64,000 nt of DNA from DALYLB01 sp964468345 (GTDB lineage: Bacteria > Acidobacteriota > Blastocatellia > RBC074). Made by a program: the position numbers and the translations under genes. Below the pieces are notes generated by a model, which was given only the letters and a program-made list of their open reading frames with translations, did not search any database and had not been told where the DNA came from. Position 1 is the first letter of the stretch; the number at the start of each line of letters is the position of its first letter. Where the stretch lies: assembly GCA_964468345.1 (NCBI GenBank), contig CAYXVZ010000030.1, positions 1 through 64,000 of the forward strand. Reading direction: 5' to 3'. This document shows, piece by piece, positions 44,238 through 52,813 of the stretch.

Positions 44238-44798
44238 TTATGACAATAGTTGGCCAACGATCTTTTCGGTCTGCTGGCGGGTTCCGGCTTCGTGTTCGGC
44301 GATCAGCGCGCGGGCGGAGTTCTCATCAAGGCCGCGTCCGATGAGAAGATTCTGTAAGATCAGGTAGGTCTTCATCTCGGCGGTCATGGAAAACCCAAGA
44401 ACTTCGGTGAGAAAGCTGAAGGCTCTTTCCCAGCTCTTCTCCTGCGCCTGCAGCATCTCGGCCAGGGACCGTTTGCCTGCATCGGCTTCGCTGCTGGGTG
44501 CGATCAACTCCGCCAGGTCGCGGAATCGGCGTTCGATCGCGCGCTCCAATGGACGAAGCGCGGCCTCGATGGCCTGTTGGTGCAAGCGGCGCAGGTAGTT
44601 TTCATCTTCATCGCGACCCATCGCGCGTTGCCGCCGCGTGACGAGCGCTTCGTGAACCAGATCGCGCAGGACGTCGCTGGTGGTCTTTTGTTCGAGTTCG
44701 GTGAGCTTGGCGACTTCGCGAAGGTCGTCGGTGAAGAGTTTGGTGCCGCAGGCCTTGGTTGCGATGTGTCTGGGCCTTCCCTTGAATGGCATTGGCAA
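44238..44798 (-). CDS. Probable relaxosome accessory protein
   Basis: A 186-residue protein with a basic N-terminus (MPFKGRPRHIATKACGTKLFTDDLREVAKLTELEQKTTSDVLRDLVHEAL) of ribbon-helix-helix type and a helical C-terminus. MobC/TraJ-type accessory DNA-binding proteins are often encoded next to the relaxase, as here. It does not match a family I can name. A GTTGGCCAAC palindrome (44249-44258) lies in its last codons. Confidence 0.65.
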   Translation of the reverse strand: MPMPFKGRPRHIATKACGTKLFTDDLREVAKLTELEQKTTSDVLRDLVHEALVTRRQRAMGRDEDENYLRRLHQQAIEAALRPLERAIERRFRDLAELIAPSSEADAGKRSLAEMLQAQEKSWERAFSFLTEVLGFSMTAEMKTYLILQNLLIGRGLDENSARALIAEHEAGTRQQTEKIVGQLLS

Positions 44799-45239
44799 AA
44801 CCTCGCTTGGAACGGTTGCTGATCAGGTTCGGATGGCGAGTACAATTCTCGCTCCCTCTCCCGTCCCGGAGATTCGCAAGCGACGTGCCCGGATTTCCCG
44901 GTCTTTCAGCGCTCGTTATCCCCGATCTGCCGTCCCTGCTATCGCATGACGCACCCCGTCATCGAAAAATGCCTGAGCGATAACCTTGCAAACCGTGCAG
45001 CCCTTTTCCTTTGTTGAATTTCCACCATAGCGATAACCGAAACACCGGCCCCCATCCTGTCCCACGCGATTTTTTTCCTGAATAACCAATGTCACCGCGT
45101 GACAATTTTTCCGCGGAGATTGAATGCATGAGGTTCCCAAGAGGCATGGAATGGGGCTTGCGAAGCGCTTCAATGACCGAATCGCGGTCGTGCTATGCCG
45201 AAGATTTCACTATTCATCATCGTAAAAAGGAGGAAGGAT
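44799..45239. other. Intergenic region with candidate origin of transfer
   Basis: A 441-bp gene-free region between the divergent accessory and 45240 genes. It holds CATCCTG (45053-45059), identical to the core around the nic site of IncP/MOBP-type oriTs, and the hairpin GTCACCGCGTGAC (45091-45103) followed by AATTTTT. It is the best candidate for oriT by position, next to relaxase genes. Confidence 0.4.
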
Positions 45240-45569
45240 ATGCCGAGAAAGAAACCGAATGGACAAGGTGAGAGCCGCAGACCATTGATTCGCATCGAGC
45301 GAATCCTGTTTGAGAAAGCATCGTTCAAATTAAGCACCGGCGTGCTGACGAACATCGCCGAATATGCCGCCTATGTGAAGGCCCTGACCGGGGATGAACC
45401 GAGCCAGGATGAGATCGTGGAAAAAGGAATGCAGCGTTTGTTTGATTCCGACCGGGGCTTTCGACAATGGCTGCAGAAGGCAGCCTCGAATGGAAATGGA
45501 AATCGTGGCGGGATGGAAGCGCCCCGAGAAAGCGCAATCCGGGCGGAGAGCAGGCTGGAGCAGGCTTGA
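45240..45569 (+). CDS. Hypothetical element protein
   Basis: A 109-residue basic protein (MPRKKPNGQGESRRPLIRIE) with a helical middle (LSTGVLTNIAEYAAYVKALTGDEPSQDEIVEKGMQRLFDSDRGFRQWLQ) and a low-complexity tail. Lies just right of the candidate oriT and is preceded by AAGGAGGAAGGAT. Could be a relaxosome or partition factor; no family recognised. Confidence 0.6.
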   Translation: MPRKKPNGQGESRRPLIRIERILFEKASFKLSTGVLTNIAEYAAYVKALTGDEPSQDEIVEKGMQRLFDSDRGFRQWLQKAASNGNGNRGGMEAPRESAIRAESRLEQA

Positions 45570-45610
45570 AAAAGAGCATGAGCGACCACGCTCCTGAATC
45601 TGATCGAAGC

Positions 45611-45690
45611 ACCAAGGGCACAGAGAAAGAGAAGGAAATCGCCGCAGCGAATCGATCTCTTTCCCTGTGCCCTGTGCAACAGAATCGCAA
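45611..45690. repeat. CACAGAG-type hairpin, degenerate copy
   Basis: GGGCACAGAGAAAGAGA is mirrored by TCTCTTTCCCTGTGCCC and CTGTGCAAC. A member of the dispersed CACAGAG hairpin family, within the mobile element, after the 45240 gene. Confidence 0.7.
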
Positions 45691-45703
45691 GCTTGAAGAT
45701 TCT

Positions 45704-45807
45704 TAAGCACTCAGGCAAAAATTTTGAGGGATATTGAACGCCAGAGTGCCAATATTGACGGGATACCCTCAAATCATAATCCCGCAAAATTTTTGCCTGA
45801 GTGCTTA
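45704..45807. mobile_element. 104-bp MITE-like element with 23-bp perfect terminal inverted repeats
   Basis: Perfect 23-bp arms at 45704-45726 and 45785-45807 (beginning TAAGCACTCAGGCAAA) enclose 58 bp with smaller inverted repeats (ATATTG/CAATAT, CGGGAT/ATCCCG). Ends abut TA dinucleotides, the target duplication of IS630/Tc1-mariner elements, suggesting a non-autonomous relative. It lies between converging genes, so a role in termination is an alternative. Confidence 0.65.
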
Positions 45808-45816
45808 TCTATCGCC

Positions 45817-46185
45817 TCATTCTCGCATCGCCTCTTCTCGTTCACCTTCTCCGTTTCGCCGATGCCCCGGCAAAAACTCAAAGGAATCCGCAATCAAAAA
45901 AGTGGCGATCCGCTCGACTCCTTCACGATCATGATATGCATCGGTCTGCAGCCGGCCGTTGAAAGAAAGCGCGCTTCCCTTGTGCGCAAATTGAGCGAGG
46001 ATTTCCGCGTCGCGCCCGAAAACACTCACGTGAAACCAATCCGCGATTTGAATCTTCTCGCCATTTCCATCCCGGCGGCTGCGATTGCTGGCCACCGACA
46101 GATTGACGACGGGAATGCCGCTATTGGTGTGACGAAGTTCGACATCCTGTCCGAGATGTCCGTAGATTTGTGCATATGCTCCCAT
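45817..46185 (-). CDS. ssb: Single-stranded DNA-binding protein
   Basis: A 122-residue OB-fold protein: MGAYAQIYGHLGQDVELRHTNSGIPVVNLSVASN, then DWFHVSVFGRDAEILAQFAHKGSALSFNGRLQTDAY. The N-terminus matches SSB family patterns; the usual acidic C-terminal tip (DDIPF) is missing, the end being GEGEREEAMRE. Element-borne SSBs protect transferred single strands. It is read leftward, with the 463-residue gene upstream on the same strand. Confidence 0.9.
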   Translation of the reverse strand: MGAYAQIYGHLGQDVELRHTNSGIPVVNLSVASNRSRRDGNGEKIQIADWFHVSVFGRDAEILAQFAHKGSALSFNGRLQTDAYHDREGVERIATFLIADSFEFLPGHRRNGEGEREEAMRE

Positions 46186-46239
46186 AGGTCCTCCATCTGA
46201 AATTTCTTTTGAGCACGGCGTGCCGGCCGCCAGGATTTT

Positions 46240-47631
46240 TTATGCCGCCAATTTTCCCTGCATGGCTTGCTTGCGATGCTTGATGGCATCCCAGATTTTT
46301 CCGGCTTCCTGACGAACCAGTTTGTGTATCGGATGGTCCGGCTGATTGTTTCCATAACAGGCCCAGGCAAGGAATCGGAGCCGGGCCTCGGAAGCCGTCT
46401 CGACTTCTTTCAACAATTGCATCGCGGCGGGAGAAAGCCGGGCGGATTCGAGCCGTTCCCGCTGCAGAATGGCAGCCGTCTTGAGCGCCGTGAAATGCTT
46501 GAGCGGAAGCGCGCCGGACAGCCTGGCTTCATACGCCCGTTTCATCAAATCGCCGATCCATCCGGTATCCGCCACGCCTCGAATGGCCTTATGAAATTCG
46601 CGATAAAGCCGATTGCTCCGAAGCGCCGTCAGATGAAAATCCTGCTCGCATTCCGCAAGCAACGTTTCAAGGACCTGCCGCGTAAATTGTTGCCATTCGC
46701 GATTGGCATGCGAATAAAACCGCTCCCCGGTTTCCGTTCGGCCCCGAACCGGAAAGAGGACTTCGATCTGCACTGTCAGATCATCCCAGATCGATTCGAG
46801 AGGAACGCCGCCCGCATACATCCGGCGCAATTCCCCCGCCAGCGGCTGCGCGCGTTCGGGTAAATCCTCGACGGTGAACTCTTCATCGATCCGGCCGCAG
46901 GCAACGGTACGCTCGTGACCGGACATCGCGAGAATCGCCCCGCCTTCATCGTATTGCGCCATCGCCTCTAAATGCTCCAGCGCCTCGTCGATCTCCTCCA
47001 CGCTTGCGCCATGGGCTTCGAGATCATTGACCCATTCCGCGAAATCATCGTGCGGTAGGCGAGTGGCTTTTCGGTGGCCTCGGATCAATCGATAGGTCGC
47101 TCGCAATTCCTGCTCAAACAGGGAATGCCGCGGCCTTTCCTGGCAATCCTGTGGTTCTGTTCCAAAGTCGGGATCGCTGCCTGCCGCGTCCATCTCACTC
47201 TCTTCCGCTACCGCCTGCAGACTCGCAAGTTGCATTGCAAGCAGGGCCATCTCCTTGAGCACAGAGCTCGTGCCGCGCGCGCCGATCTCGTTGTAATAAT
47301 ATGATGCGATCGCCTGCCGGCTGCGCGCGTCTCCCTCTTCGCACAGGACGTTGAGGCAGCGAGTGAATTCCGCGGCATCTTCGGCCGCGCCGAGTTTCTT
47401 GAGCGCATAAGCGAGCGTACCAATCCGCGCTTCTTCTTCCTGCGGGGCGATGGGCGAGGCATCCCCTTCGACGGCGAAAATGACATCGCCGGCAATCGCG
47501 TGGCGTTCAAAATCGAGACGTGCAATCTGCCCCAGCGAAGAGATGTGATTCATCAATCCATTTCTCGGAGAGCCGGTATCGACGGGAATAAACAGGTTGC
47601 GGTTCGAGCGTTTTGTGTTTGCGAAATTCAT
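46240..47631 (-). CDS. Large hypothetical element protein, 463 residues
   Basis: No family assigned. Predominantly helical; the region AAEFTRCLNVLCEEGDARSRQAIASYYYNEIGARGTSSVLKEMALLAMQLASL resembles the relaxase segment AQEFHALAQAIAGESADARTGIEIFRHYYDQIRQGEVVERTLAEMRSLAGEMARL, suggesting shared ancestry or a shared partner. Start 47631 follows CAGGAGACAGACA. It precedes ssb and may take part in DNA processing during transfer. Confidence 0.65.
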   Translation of the reverse strand: MNFANTKRSNRNLFIPVDTGSPRNGLMNHISSLGQIARLDFERHAIAGDVIFAVEGDASPIAPQEEEARIGTLAYALKKLGAAEDAAEFTRCLNVLCEEGDARSRQAIASYYYNEIGARGTSSVLKEMALLAMQLASLQAVAEESEMDAAGSDPDFGTEPQDCQERPRHSLFEQELRATYRLIRGHRKATRLPHDDFAEWVNDLEAHGASVEEIDEALEHLEAMAQYDEGGAILAMSGHERTVACGRIDEEFTVEDLPERAQPLAGELRRMYAGGVPLESIWDDLTVQIEVLFPVRGRTETGERFYSHANREWQQFTRQVLETLLAECEQDFHLTALRSNRLYREFHKAIRGVADTGWIGDLMKRAYEARLSGALPLKHFTALKTAAILQRERLESARLSPAAMQLLKEVETASEARLRFLAWACYGNNQPDHPIHKLVRQEAGKIWDAIKHRKQAMQGKLAA

Positions 47632-47860
47632 TGTCTGTCTCCTGGTATTTTGTGAATCGAAGCTTGCGCGTCGCGGCTCCATCGCCGGACGCATGACGCA
47701 CAGAAATACCTGCCGCTAGAACCTATGAATTTCGCAGGGAGGGGAATCAGGAGATCGGAATGTGCAGTATCATGAAATCCCTTTGTGACTGAGAGATTGA
47801 GGATGTGGTCACACAAAAGTATTATGGTATAAGATTTTTCGAACTGCGAAGGAGCATACT

Positions 47861-48490
47861 ATGGGCTATCCACAACCAATGGCCGAGCATCATCGATATA
47901 CAGTTGAAGATTACCTGGCAATGGATCGGACCTCAGACGATCAATATGAGTATCTAGATGGTCTAATTTATGCAATGGCAGGCGAGAGTGGCAATCACGC
48001 GGACATTTGCACCAACCTGACCATTTCGATCGGGGGACAACTGCGAGGGACGGACTGCCGGGCTCGCGTAAAAGACACAAAAGTCCTTAGCAGAGAAAGC
48101 ACGGAAGCGGAAACCTCGATGAAAGGGCTTTTTTCCTACCCCGATCTGGTTGTGGTGTGCGGCGAGCCTCAATATCTGGATGCGCGACAAGACGTTTTAC
48201 TGAACCCCAAGGTCATCATCGAAGTGCTCTCGGATTCGACTGAGGCTTATGACCGGGGAGAAAAGTTTCTTCGATATCGCACGTCGTTGCCTTCGCTTGT
48301 GGACTACTTGCTGGTGTCGCAGAGCCGACCGGTCGTGGAACATCATCATCGCGAAGGGGAAAATCGTTGGGTTCTCATCACTCATCTCGGACTTGAATCC
48401 ACCCTGCAGCTGGATTCGATTCATTGCACGCTGCGGCTGGCTGATATCTATGACCGCATCGAATTTTCGTCTGACCCGATCAGGTCCTGA
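47861..48490 (+). CDS. Uma2/DUF820 family putative endonuclease
   Basis: A 209-residue protein of the PD-(D/E)XK-like Uma2 family: YTVEDYLAMDRTSDDQYEYLDG, HADICTNLTISIGGQL, MKGLFSYPDLVVVCGE, NPKVIIEVLSDSTEAYDRGEKFLRYRTSLPSLVDYLLVSQ, with D in YPDL and E-x-L in IIEVLS as catalytic residues. Such genes are widespread in mobile regions; function unclear. Degraded copies of its C-terminal codons are found at about 52596-52720 and 58470-58605. Confidence 0.9.
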   Translation: MGYPQPMAEHHRYTVEDYLAMDRTSDDQYEYLDGLIYAMAGESGNHADICTNLTISIGGQLRGTDCRARVKDTKVLSRESTEAETSMKGLFSYPDLVVVCGEPQYLDARQDVLLNPKVIIEVLSDSTEAYDRGEKFLRYRTSLPSLVDYLLVSQSRPVVEHHHREGENRWVLITHLGLESTLQLDSIHCTLRLADIYDRIEFSSDPIRS

Positions 48491-48505
48491 GATTGCAATC
48501 AAGCT

Positions 48506-48730
48506 TCACGCAGCACCATAGACATCTCTGATTTGAATGCCGCTCCTGAGCAGCCGCTCGTGTGCCCGCCACGCACTTCGGTTGCGCTCCCGTTCTCTAA
48601 TCACTTCTTCCAGGGCCCGTTCAATGGTCTCGGTTTCCGTTTTGGTGCCGAGCAATTTCTGAGCGCGCAGAATTTTTGCCTCATCCAGAACGTAATGTTT
48701 GTGCCTGCTCTTGCCTTTTGCACGAGCCAT
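48506..48730 (-). CDS. Antitoxin-like small protein, no partner seen
   Basis: A 74-residue charged protein: RHKHYVLDEAKILRAQKLLGTKTETETIERALEEVIRERERNRSAW resembles type II VapB/RHH antitoxins (LDEAKI..AQKLLG.KTETETIE.AL). No PIN toxin follows; the frame after its stop leads only into the Uma2 gene end. Possibly an orphan antitoxin. Confidence 0.65.
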   Translation of the reverse strand: MARAKGKSRHKHYVLDEAKILRAQKLLGTKTETETIERALEEVIRERERNRSAWRAHERLLRSGIQIRDVYGAA

Positions 48731-48972
48731 ATCCGTTTCCTCCTTGGTTTTTCGGATCCATATACATCTTAATCAGATTCATGTGCATGAGCGAGATCGT
48801 TAAGATGAAACGATGAATTCGGATTGGTCACTCTTCCGATCACGGCTTCATCCATCACTTCACCAACCAAAACGGTTCAGGTAAGATCTCACCATACATG
48901 AAAATTCAATGTCGCGCGGGAAACTTTGGATTGAGGCGCATCGTCGCCTGATTGAATGGAGCCGGTATCCCA

Positions 48973-50382
48973 ATGAGAGCACGCGAAAATACGAGGCACG
49001 AGCAAGAAAGACTGGAAGAATTGCGAAATGCAGTGCACGGCGTTCGCGCGCCATTTGCCTGTGATGGCAGCTATATTCCGAAAAAGCTTGTAACGCTCCG
49101 GTTCCGGGACAAAACCGAAATTCAAATCGCGCGGGCCAGGAACTTGTTCGAACAAGCGGAGAAACTCGCACCACTCGTGAAGCGTTGTGAGCCATCGCCA
49201 TTCGGTATGGGGCGAAAGACGAGATATGATCGAAACGTGCGGGATGCCCTGCAACTCAAGGCCGAAAACGATGCCTTTTCCGTGCTGAACTTCGATCCCG
49301 CGGCGGCCGGAATCCTCGAGCAGATCCGGAGCGAATTGACGCCGCAGGTTTCGGCACCTCCCATTGCAGAATTATATGCCCTCAATATCTATGCGCAGGG
49401 CGGCCACTTTGTTTCCCACAAGGACACACCCCGTGGAGAGGACATGCTTGGCACCCTCGTCGTATGCCTCCCCTCCAGATTTTCAAACGGTGTCTTTGTT
49501 CTCAAGCACCAGGGCATTTTTCAAGGTTACGAATGGGGGCGGTCGATCGAGGAGCAAACCGAAGCGACACGCATTCACTGGGCGGCTTTTTTCGGCGATG
49601 TCGACCATCAGATCGAAAAAGTCTGGTCGGGATTGCGGGTTACATTGACCTACCTGCTTCGGCGTCCGCCGCATTCTGAAACGAAGCCCGAGACTGTAAT
49701 CGAAGATCAGAATACCCGGATACAGCAAACGTTGCGCACGCTATTGCAGGATCGTCGATTCCTGCCCCGCGGAGGAACGCTCGCGTTTCCCTGTTCGCAC
49801 TTATATCACCAGGACCGGCGCTTTCAACGCAAACAGCGACCGCTCTCCCGCCAGACGGTGTCTGTGATGAAGGGCCGTGATTATCTCCTCGCAACGGCCG
49901 CCTTGGCCGAAAAACTTCCGGTCAGCCTATGCCCGTACCTGATCGAAACCTGCGCCGATGAGACCTGGCAACTCGATCATTTTCCCACCCCTCGCGAAGA
50001 GAACGCATTGGGCGATCAACTGGATCCCGGGGATCTCGAAGCGGCTCTGCCGATCCGCGCGAGTTCCGAAACGAGCAGCGATTTCGGCGTTCGGTGGGTC
50101 GATCCGCCGCCACAGTTTAATTCCTGGCCCACTATGTACACGGGCACCGATGAAGGCCTCGCCCATCCAACAGATCCGGATCTTCCGGCCCTGGCGCATC
50201 TACACGCCTGTGAGTACAGCGCAACCGGTTATTTTGGCAACGAAGGCGCCGATATCGACCTGTACATTTATGGCGCGCTGCATATTGCAATCCCGCCGTA
50301 TGGGGAAGGAATACGGCTTGCGAGTGGCAAACCACGATCGCGGCCCCGATCCCCGCGCGGCGGCAGAGAAATGAAAGAATAA
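48973..50382 (+). CDS. 2OG-Fe(II) oxygenase
   Basis: A 469-residue iron/2-oxoglutarate dioxygenase. Double-stranded beta-helix motifs: H149 and D151 in GGHFVSHKDTPRG, H212 in FFGDVDHQIEKV and R222 in SGLRVTLTYLL for 2OG. About 240 residues after the oxygenase core are unassigned and may hold a substrate-binding domain. ATG 48973 is preferred over TTG 48952. Genes 29 and 15 bp downstream (50411, 51013) suggest an operon with a radical SAM enzyme. Confidence 0.82.
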   Translation: MRARENTRHEQERLEELRNAVHGVRAPFACDGSYIPKKLVTLRFRDKTEIQIARARNLFEQAEKLAPLVKRCEPSPFGMGRKTRYDRNVRDALQLKAENDAFSVLNFDPAAAGILEQIRSELTPQVSAPPIAELYALNIYAQGGHFVSHKDTPRGEDMLGTLVVCLPSRFSNGVFVLKHQGIFQGYEWGRSIEEQTEATRIHWAAFFGDVDHQIEKVWSGLRVTLTYLLRRPPHSETKPETVIEDQNTRIQQTLRTLLQDRRFLPRGGTLAFPCSHLYHQDRRFQRKQRPLSRQTVSVMKGRDYLLATAALAEKLPVSLCPYLIETCADETWQLDHFPTPREENALGDQLDPGDLEAALPIRASSETSSDFGVRWVDPPPQFNSWPTMYTGTDEGLAHPTDPDLPALAHLHACEYSATGYFGNEGADIDLYIYGALHIAIPPYGEGIRLASGKPRSRPRSPRGGREMKE

Positions 50383-50410
50383 GCGGCACTTTCTTCTTCG
50401 GAGCATCACG

Positions 50411-50998
50411 ATGCTAATCCTGAGTTCTCGCAGGCAGTTCATAGCCGATCACAGTTCAACCAATTATCTGTTTTATGCGGCCAAGCCGATCAGCAAGGCC
50501 TCGCATGCAGTCGTAAGTCATTTGAGCAGCCATGTCGATGTCGGCCCCCGCACAGCTGAAATCACTTATCACAGCGATTTCGCCGATCTCGGCAATGACC
50601 GGCGCAAAAAGTTTCTGGAGCATTTCGATGTCGAGGTGCGCGAATCCTACGATTGGTGGACGCTCTCCGTTATGCTGGATCCAGGAAAGATGCCAAAGAC
50701 GATCGATCTGAAGAAATACGAAACCGATGAAGAAGCAAGCCTGACATTTAGAAAACACGGCAAGCGGATCTGCCTTTGCTTTGAGGGCTGGCATCAGAAT
50801 TACGAATTGGCGTATGACGCCTTCGGTGAAGACCTGAAGGAAGGAATTGCCAAATTGGGATTGAAGCTTCGCGAAGAGCTGTATGCGGGCAAAACGGACG
50901 CCTTGAAAGTCATGCACGATTATTGCGCCGAGGGCAAAATCGGGAGCGGCCGAACCGGAGCGGCAAAGAAGCTGTCCGCCATTTTGGAAGACTTGTAA
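50411..50998 (+). CDS. Hypothetical protein between oxygenase and radical SAM genes
   Basis: A 195-residue soluble protein with no recognised family. Segments: NYLFYAAKPISKASHAVVSHLSSHVDVGPRTAEITYHSDF, SYDWWTLSVMLDPGKMPKTIDLKKYETDEEASLTFRKHGKRICLCFEGWHQNYELAYDAFGEDLKEGI. It begins 29 bp after the oxygenase and ends 15 bp before the radical SAM start. It could be a partner protein or substrate of these enzymes. Confidence 0.65.
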   Translation: MLILSSRRQFIADHSSTNYLFYAAKPISKASHAVVSHLSSHVDVGPRTAEITYHSDFADLGNDRRKKFLEHFDVEVRESYDWWTLSVMLDPGKMPKTIDLKKYETDEEASLTFRKHGKRICLCFEGWHQNYELAYDAFGEDLKEGIAKLGLKLREELYAGKTDALKVMHDYCAEGKIGSGRTGAAKKLSAILEDL

Positions 50999-51012
50999 CG
51001 AGAAAGGCAGCA

Positions 51013-52293
51013 ATGATCGCATGGCAACGCAATCCGCAAGCGCGTTTGCGCCGCACGAGCAAAGGCGGCGCGGCCTTTCTGCCTGCGACCGTTACGACGG
51101 CGGAACTGGATGACGAAGCTTTCGCCGCCCTTGCCTCGCTTTCATGTTCGCAAACCGCCCGGGAGCTACGCCGGCAATTGATCCCCCGGTTCAATCGCAA
51201 CTTCACCATCGCCGAAATTGAGATACTGCTGCGCGATCTCGCCGAACAACAGTTTGTCATCGAATCCGCTGGCGAAGCATTGAATCCGATCCATCCGGAG
51301 AAAATGCCGCTTGCGCCGGAAAGCGTCCATCTGCAACTCAATAATGTCTGCAATCTGCGCTGCCCATCCTGTTACGTCGGACTTCATGCAGAAGAGGGGC
51401 CGGGAACGTTGTCGCTCGACCGCATTCAATCACTGATTGACGAGTGGGCCGGCATGGGTGTGTTTCAACTCGCGCTGGGCGGCGGCGAGCCCCTGCTGTC
51501 GCCGAAGTTTGTGCCCGTTGCGCGCTATGCCCGCGCGCGCGGCATTGTGCCGAATGCGACGACCAATGGGTGGCTGATCACAGAAGAACTCATAGATGAA
51601 GTCGCGGATTCTCTGGGCGAATTGCGCCTCTCGCTGAACGATGCCCTGAGCATCAACAAAGAATTGTTTGAAGAAAAAGCGACTTTATTGCGTGCCCGGG
51701 AGCTTCGCTTCGGATTCAACCTGATCGTAACGCGACAAAATCTCGATCAACTTCCCGAATGGCTTCGCTGGGGATGCGAGCAAGGGGCGGCGACCATCAA
51801 TCTCATCCGACCGAAACCAGCACCGGGAAACGATCGCTGGTATGAGCAGAATAGGCTTTCATCGCAGGACGCCTCCCGGCTTGCGCAAATGCTTCCCGAG
51901 ATCAAACCGTTATTCTCAAAGACGAATCTGTCGATCGATTGCGCGTTCTCGTTCCTTTTTCACGGCTGGCCCGCGCACACCTTACAGGCGCGCGGCGTGG
52001 CCGGGTGCGCGCTGGGAGACCGCTTTGCCACAGTGAAATGGAATGGCGATGTTTCGCCGTGCTCGCATCTTCATGGCGAAGAGTTCACGGCGGGAAATGT
52101 CTTGGAGAAATCCTTTCAAGAAATCTGGGAAGCGGGTTCGGTCTTTGGTCGTCTTCGAAAGGAACTCGACCAGGTCGAGGGGCACTGCGGCGGATGTGGA
52201 TTCAATACATATTGCAAAGGCTGCCGGGCCGTGATGAAACAGCAGACCGGCAATTGGCTGGCGGCGGACCAGGACTGCCCGCAAAAGCCGTAA
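51013..52293 (+). CDS. PqqD-like/radical SAM/SPASM peptide-modifying enzyme
   Basis: A 426-residue protein. N-terminal ~85 residues (LDDEAFAALASLSCSQTARELRRQL..FTIAEIEILLRDLAEQQFVIES) look like a PqqD/RRE peptide-binding domain. Radical SAM cluster C113-x3-C117-x2-C120 in NNVCNLRCPSCY, with GGGEPLL after it. SPASM-type cysteines near the end: C in GCALGDRF, C in SPCSHL, CGGC, YCKGC and DQDC. Enzymes of this architecture modify ribosomal peptides or proteins (MoaA/PqqE/SkfB-type). It ends the oxygenase-hypothetical-radical SAM cassette. No precursor is certain. Confidence 0.88.
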   Translation: MIAWQRNPQARLRRTSKGGAAFLPATVTTAELDDEAFAALASLSCSQTARELRRQLIPRFNRNFTIAEIEILLRDLAEQQFVIESAGEALNPIHPEKMPLAPESVHLQLNNVCNLRCPSCYVGLHAEEGPGTLSLDRIQSLIDEWAGMGVFQLALGGGEPLLSPKFVPVARYARARGIVPNATTNGWLITEELIDEVADSLGELRLSLNDALSINKELFEEKATLLRARELRFGFNLIVTRQNLDQLPEWLRWGCEQGAATINLIRPKPAPGNDRWYEQNRLSSQDASRLAQMLPEIKPLFSKTNLSIDCAFSFLFHGWPAHTLQARGVAGCALGDRFATVKWNGDVSPCSHLHGEEFTAGNVLEKSFQEIWEAGSVFGRLRKELDQVEGHCGGCGFNTYCKGCRAVMKQQTGNWLAADQDCPQKP

Positions 52294-52306
52294 TCCGCGA
52301 AGTCCA

Positions 52307-52579
52307 ATGACAAAGGATTGCTCCCTGACGCGGATTCCTGTTGTGTGCTCGTGTAGAAAATTCAGATGGTTTATAAAGAGTACGATGGTGACCAAAACAA
52401 AGATAATTGAGGAAACTCAATGGGAGATTCGGTGGACTCCCGGTGCATCCAAGCGGTCACAAAAATTCTTCCATTGCGTCGGTGTCAGACGAAATTCGGA
52501 TTGCTCAGCAAGGACTACGTGCGTAGCATCCAGGGAGGCCTGTAACATAAATTGGCTTACATTTGTTTGCCGCACCTGA
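52307..52579 (+). CDS. Possible short Cys-rich protein after the radical SAM gene
   Basis: A 90-codon frame starting 13 bp after the radical SAM stop, with eight cysteines (for example VVCSC, HCVGVRRNSDCSARTTCV and VCRT). If real, it could be a substrate of the cassette. There is no clear ribosome-binding site and the composition is AT-richer than the neighbouring genes, so it may be a chance frame in decayed DNA. Confidence 0.25.
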   Translation: MTKDCSLTRIPVVCSCRKFRWFIKSTMVTKTKIIEETQWEIRWTPGASKRSQKFFHCVGVRRNSDCSARTTCVASREACNINWLTFVCRT

Positions 52580-52595
52580 TGTCAGGACACTTTGT

Positions 52596-52720
52596 GTAAA
52601 GCTGCAGCCGGACTCAATTCCTTGGCCTCTGTGGCTGGCTGGTATCTATGACCGTATCGAATTTTCGTCGGAACAGATCAGGCCTGAGATTTCAGTCAAG
52701 ATTCGCGCAGCAGTCGCCCA
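52596..52720 (+). pseudogene. Uma2 C-terminal remnant
   Basis: About 125 bp resembles the last codons of the Uma2 gene at 47861: KLQPDSIPWPLWLAGIYDRIEFSSEQIRPEISVKI aligns with STLQLDSIHCTLRLADIYDRIEFSSDPIRS. No start or catalytic part remains. Confidence 0.75.
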
Positions 52721-52813
52721 GGAGGACGCGGCTGAGACTCATCCGTCTCGTGGGGCTTTTTCCTCCCTGCAAAGTTCCCACGAACCTTGAGCGATTGGTA
52801 AGACCACGCCGCA

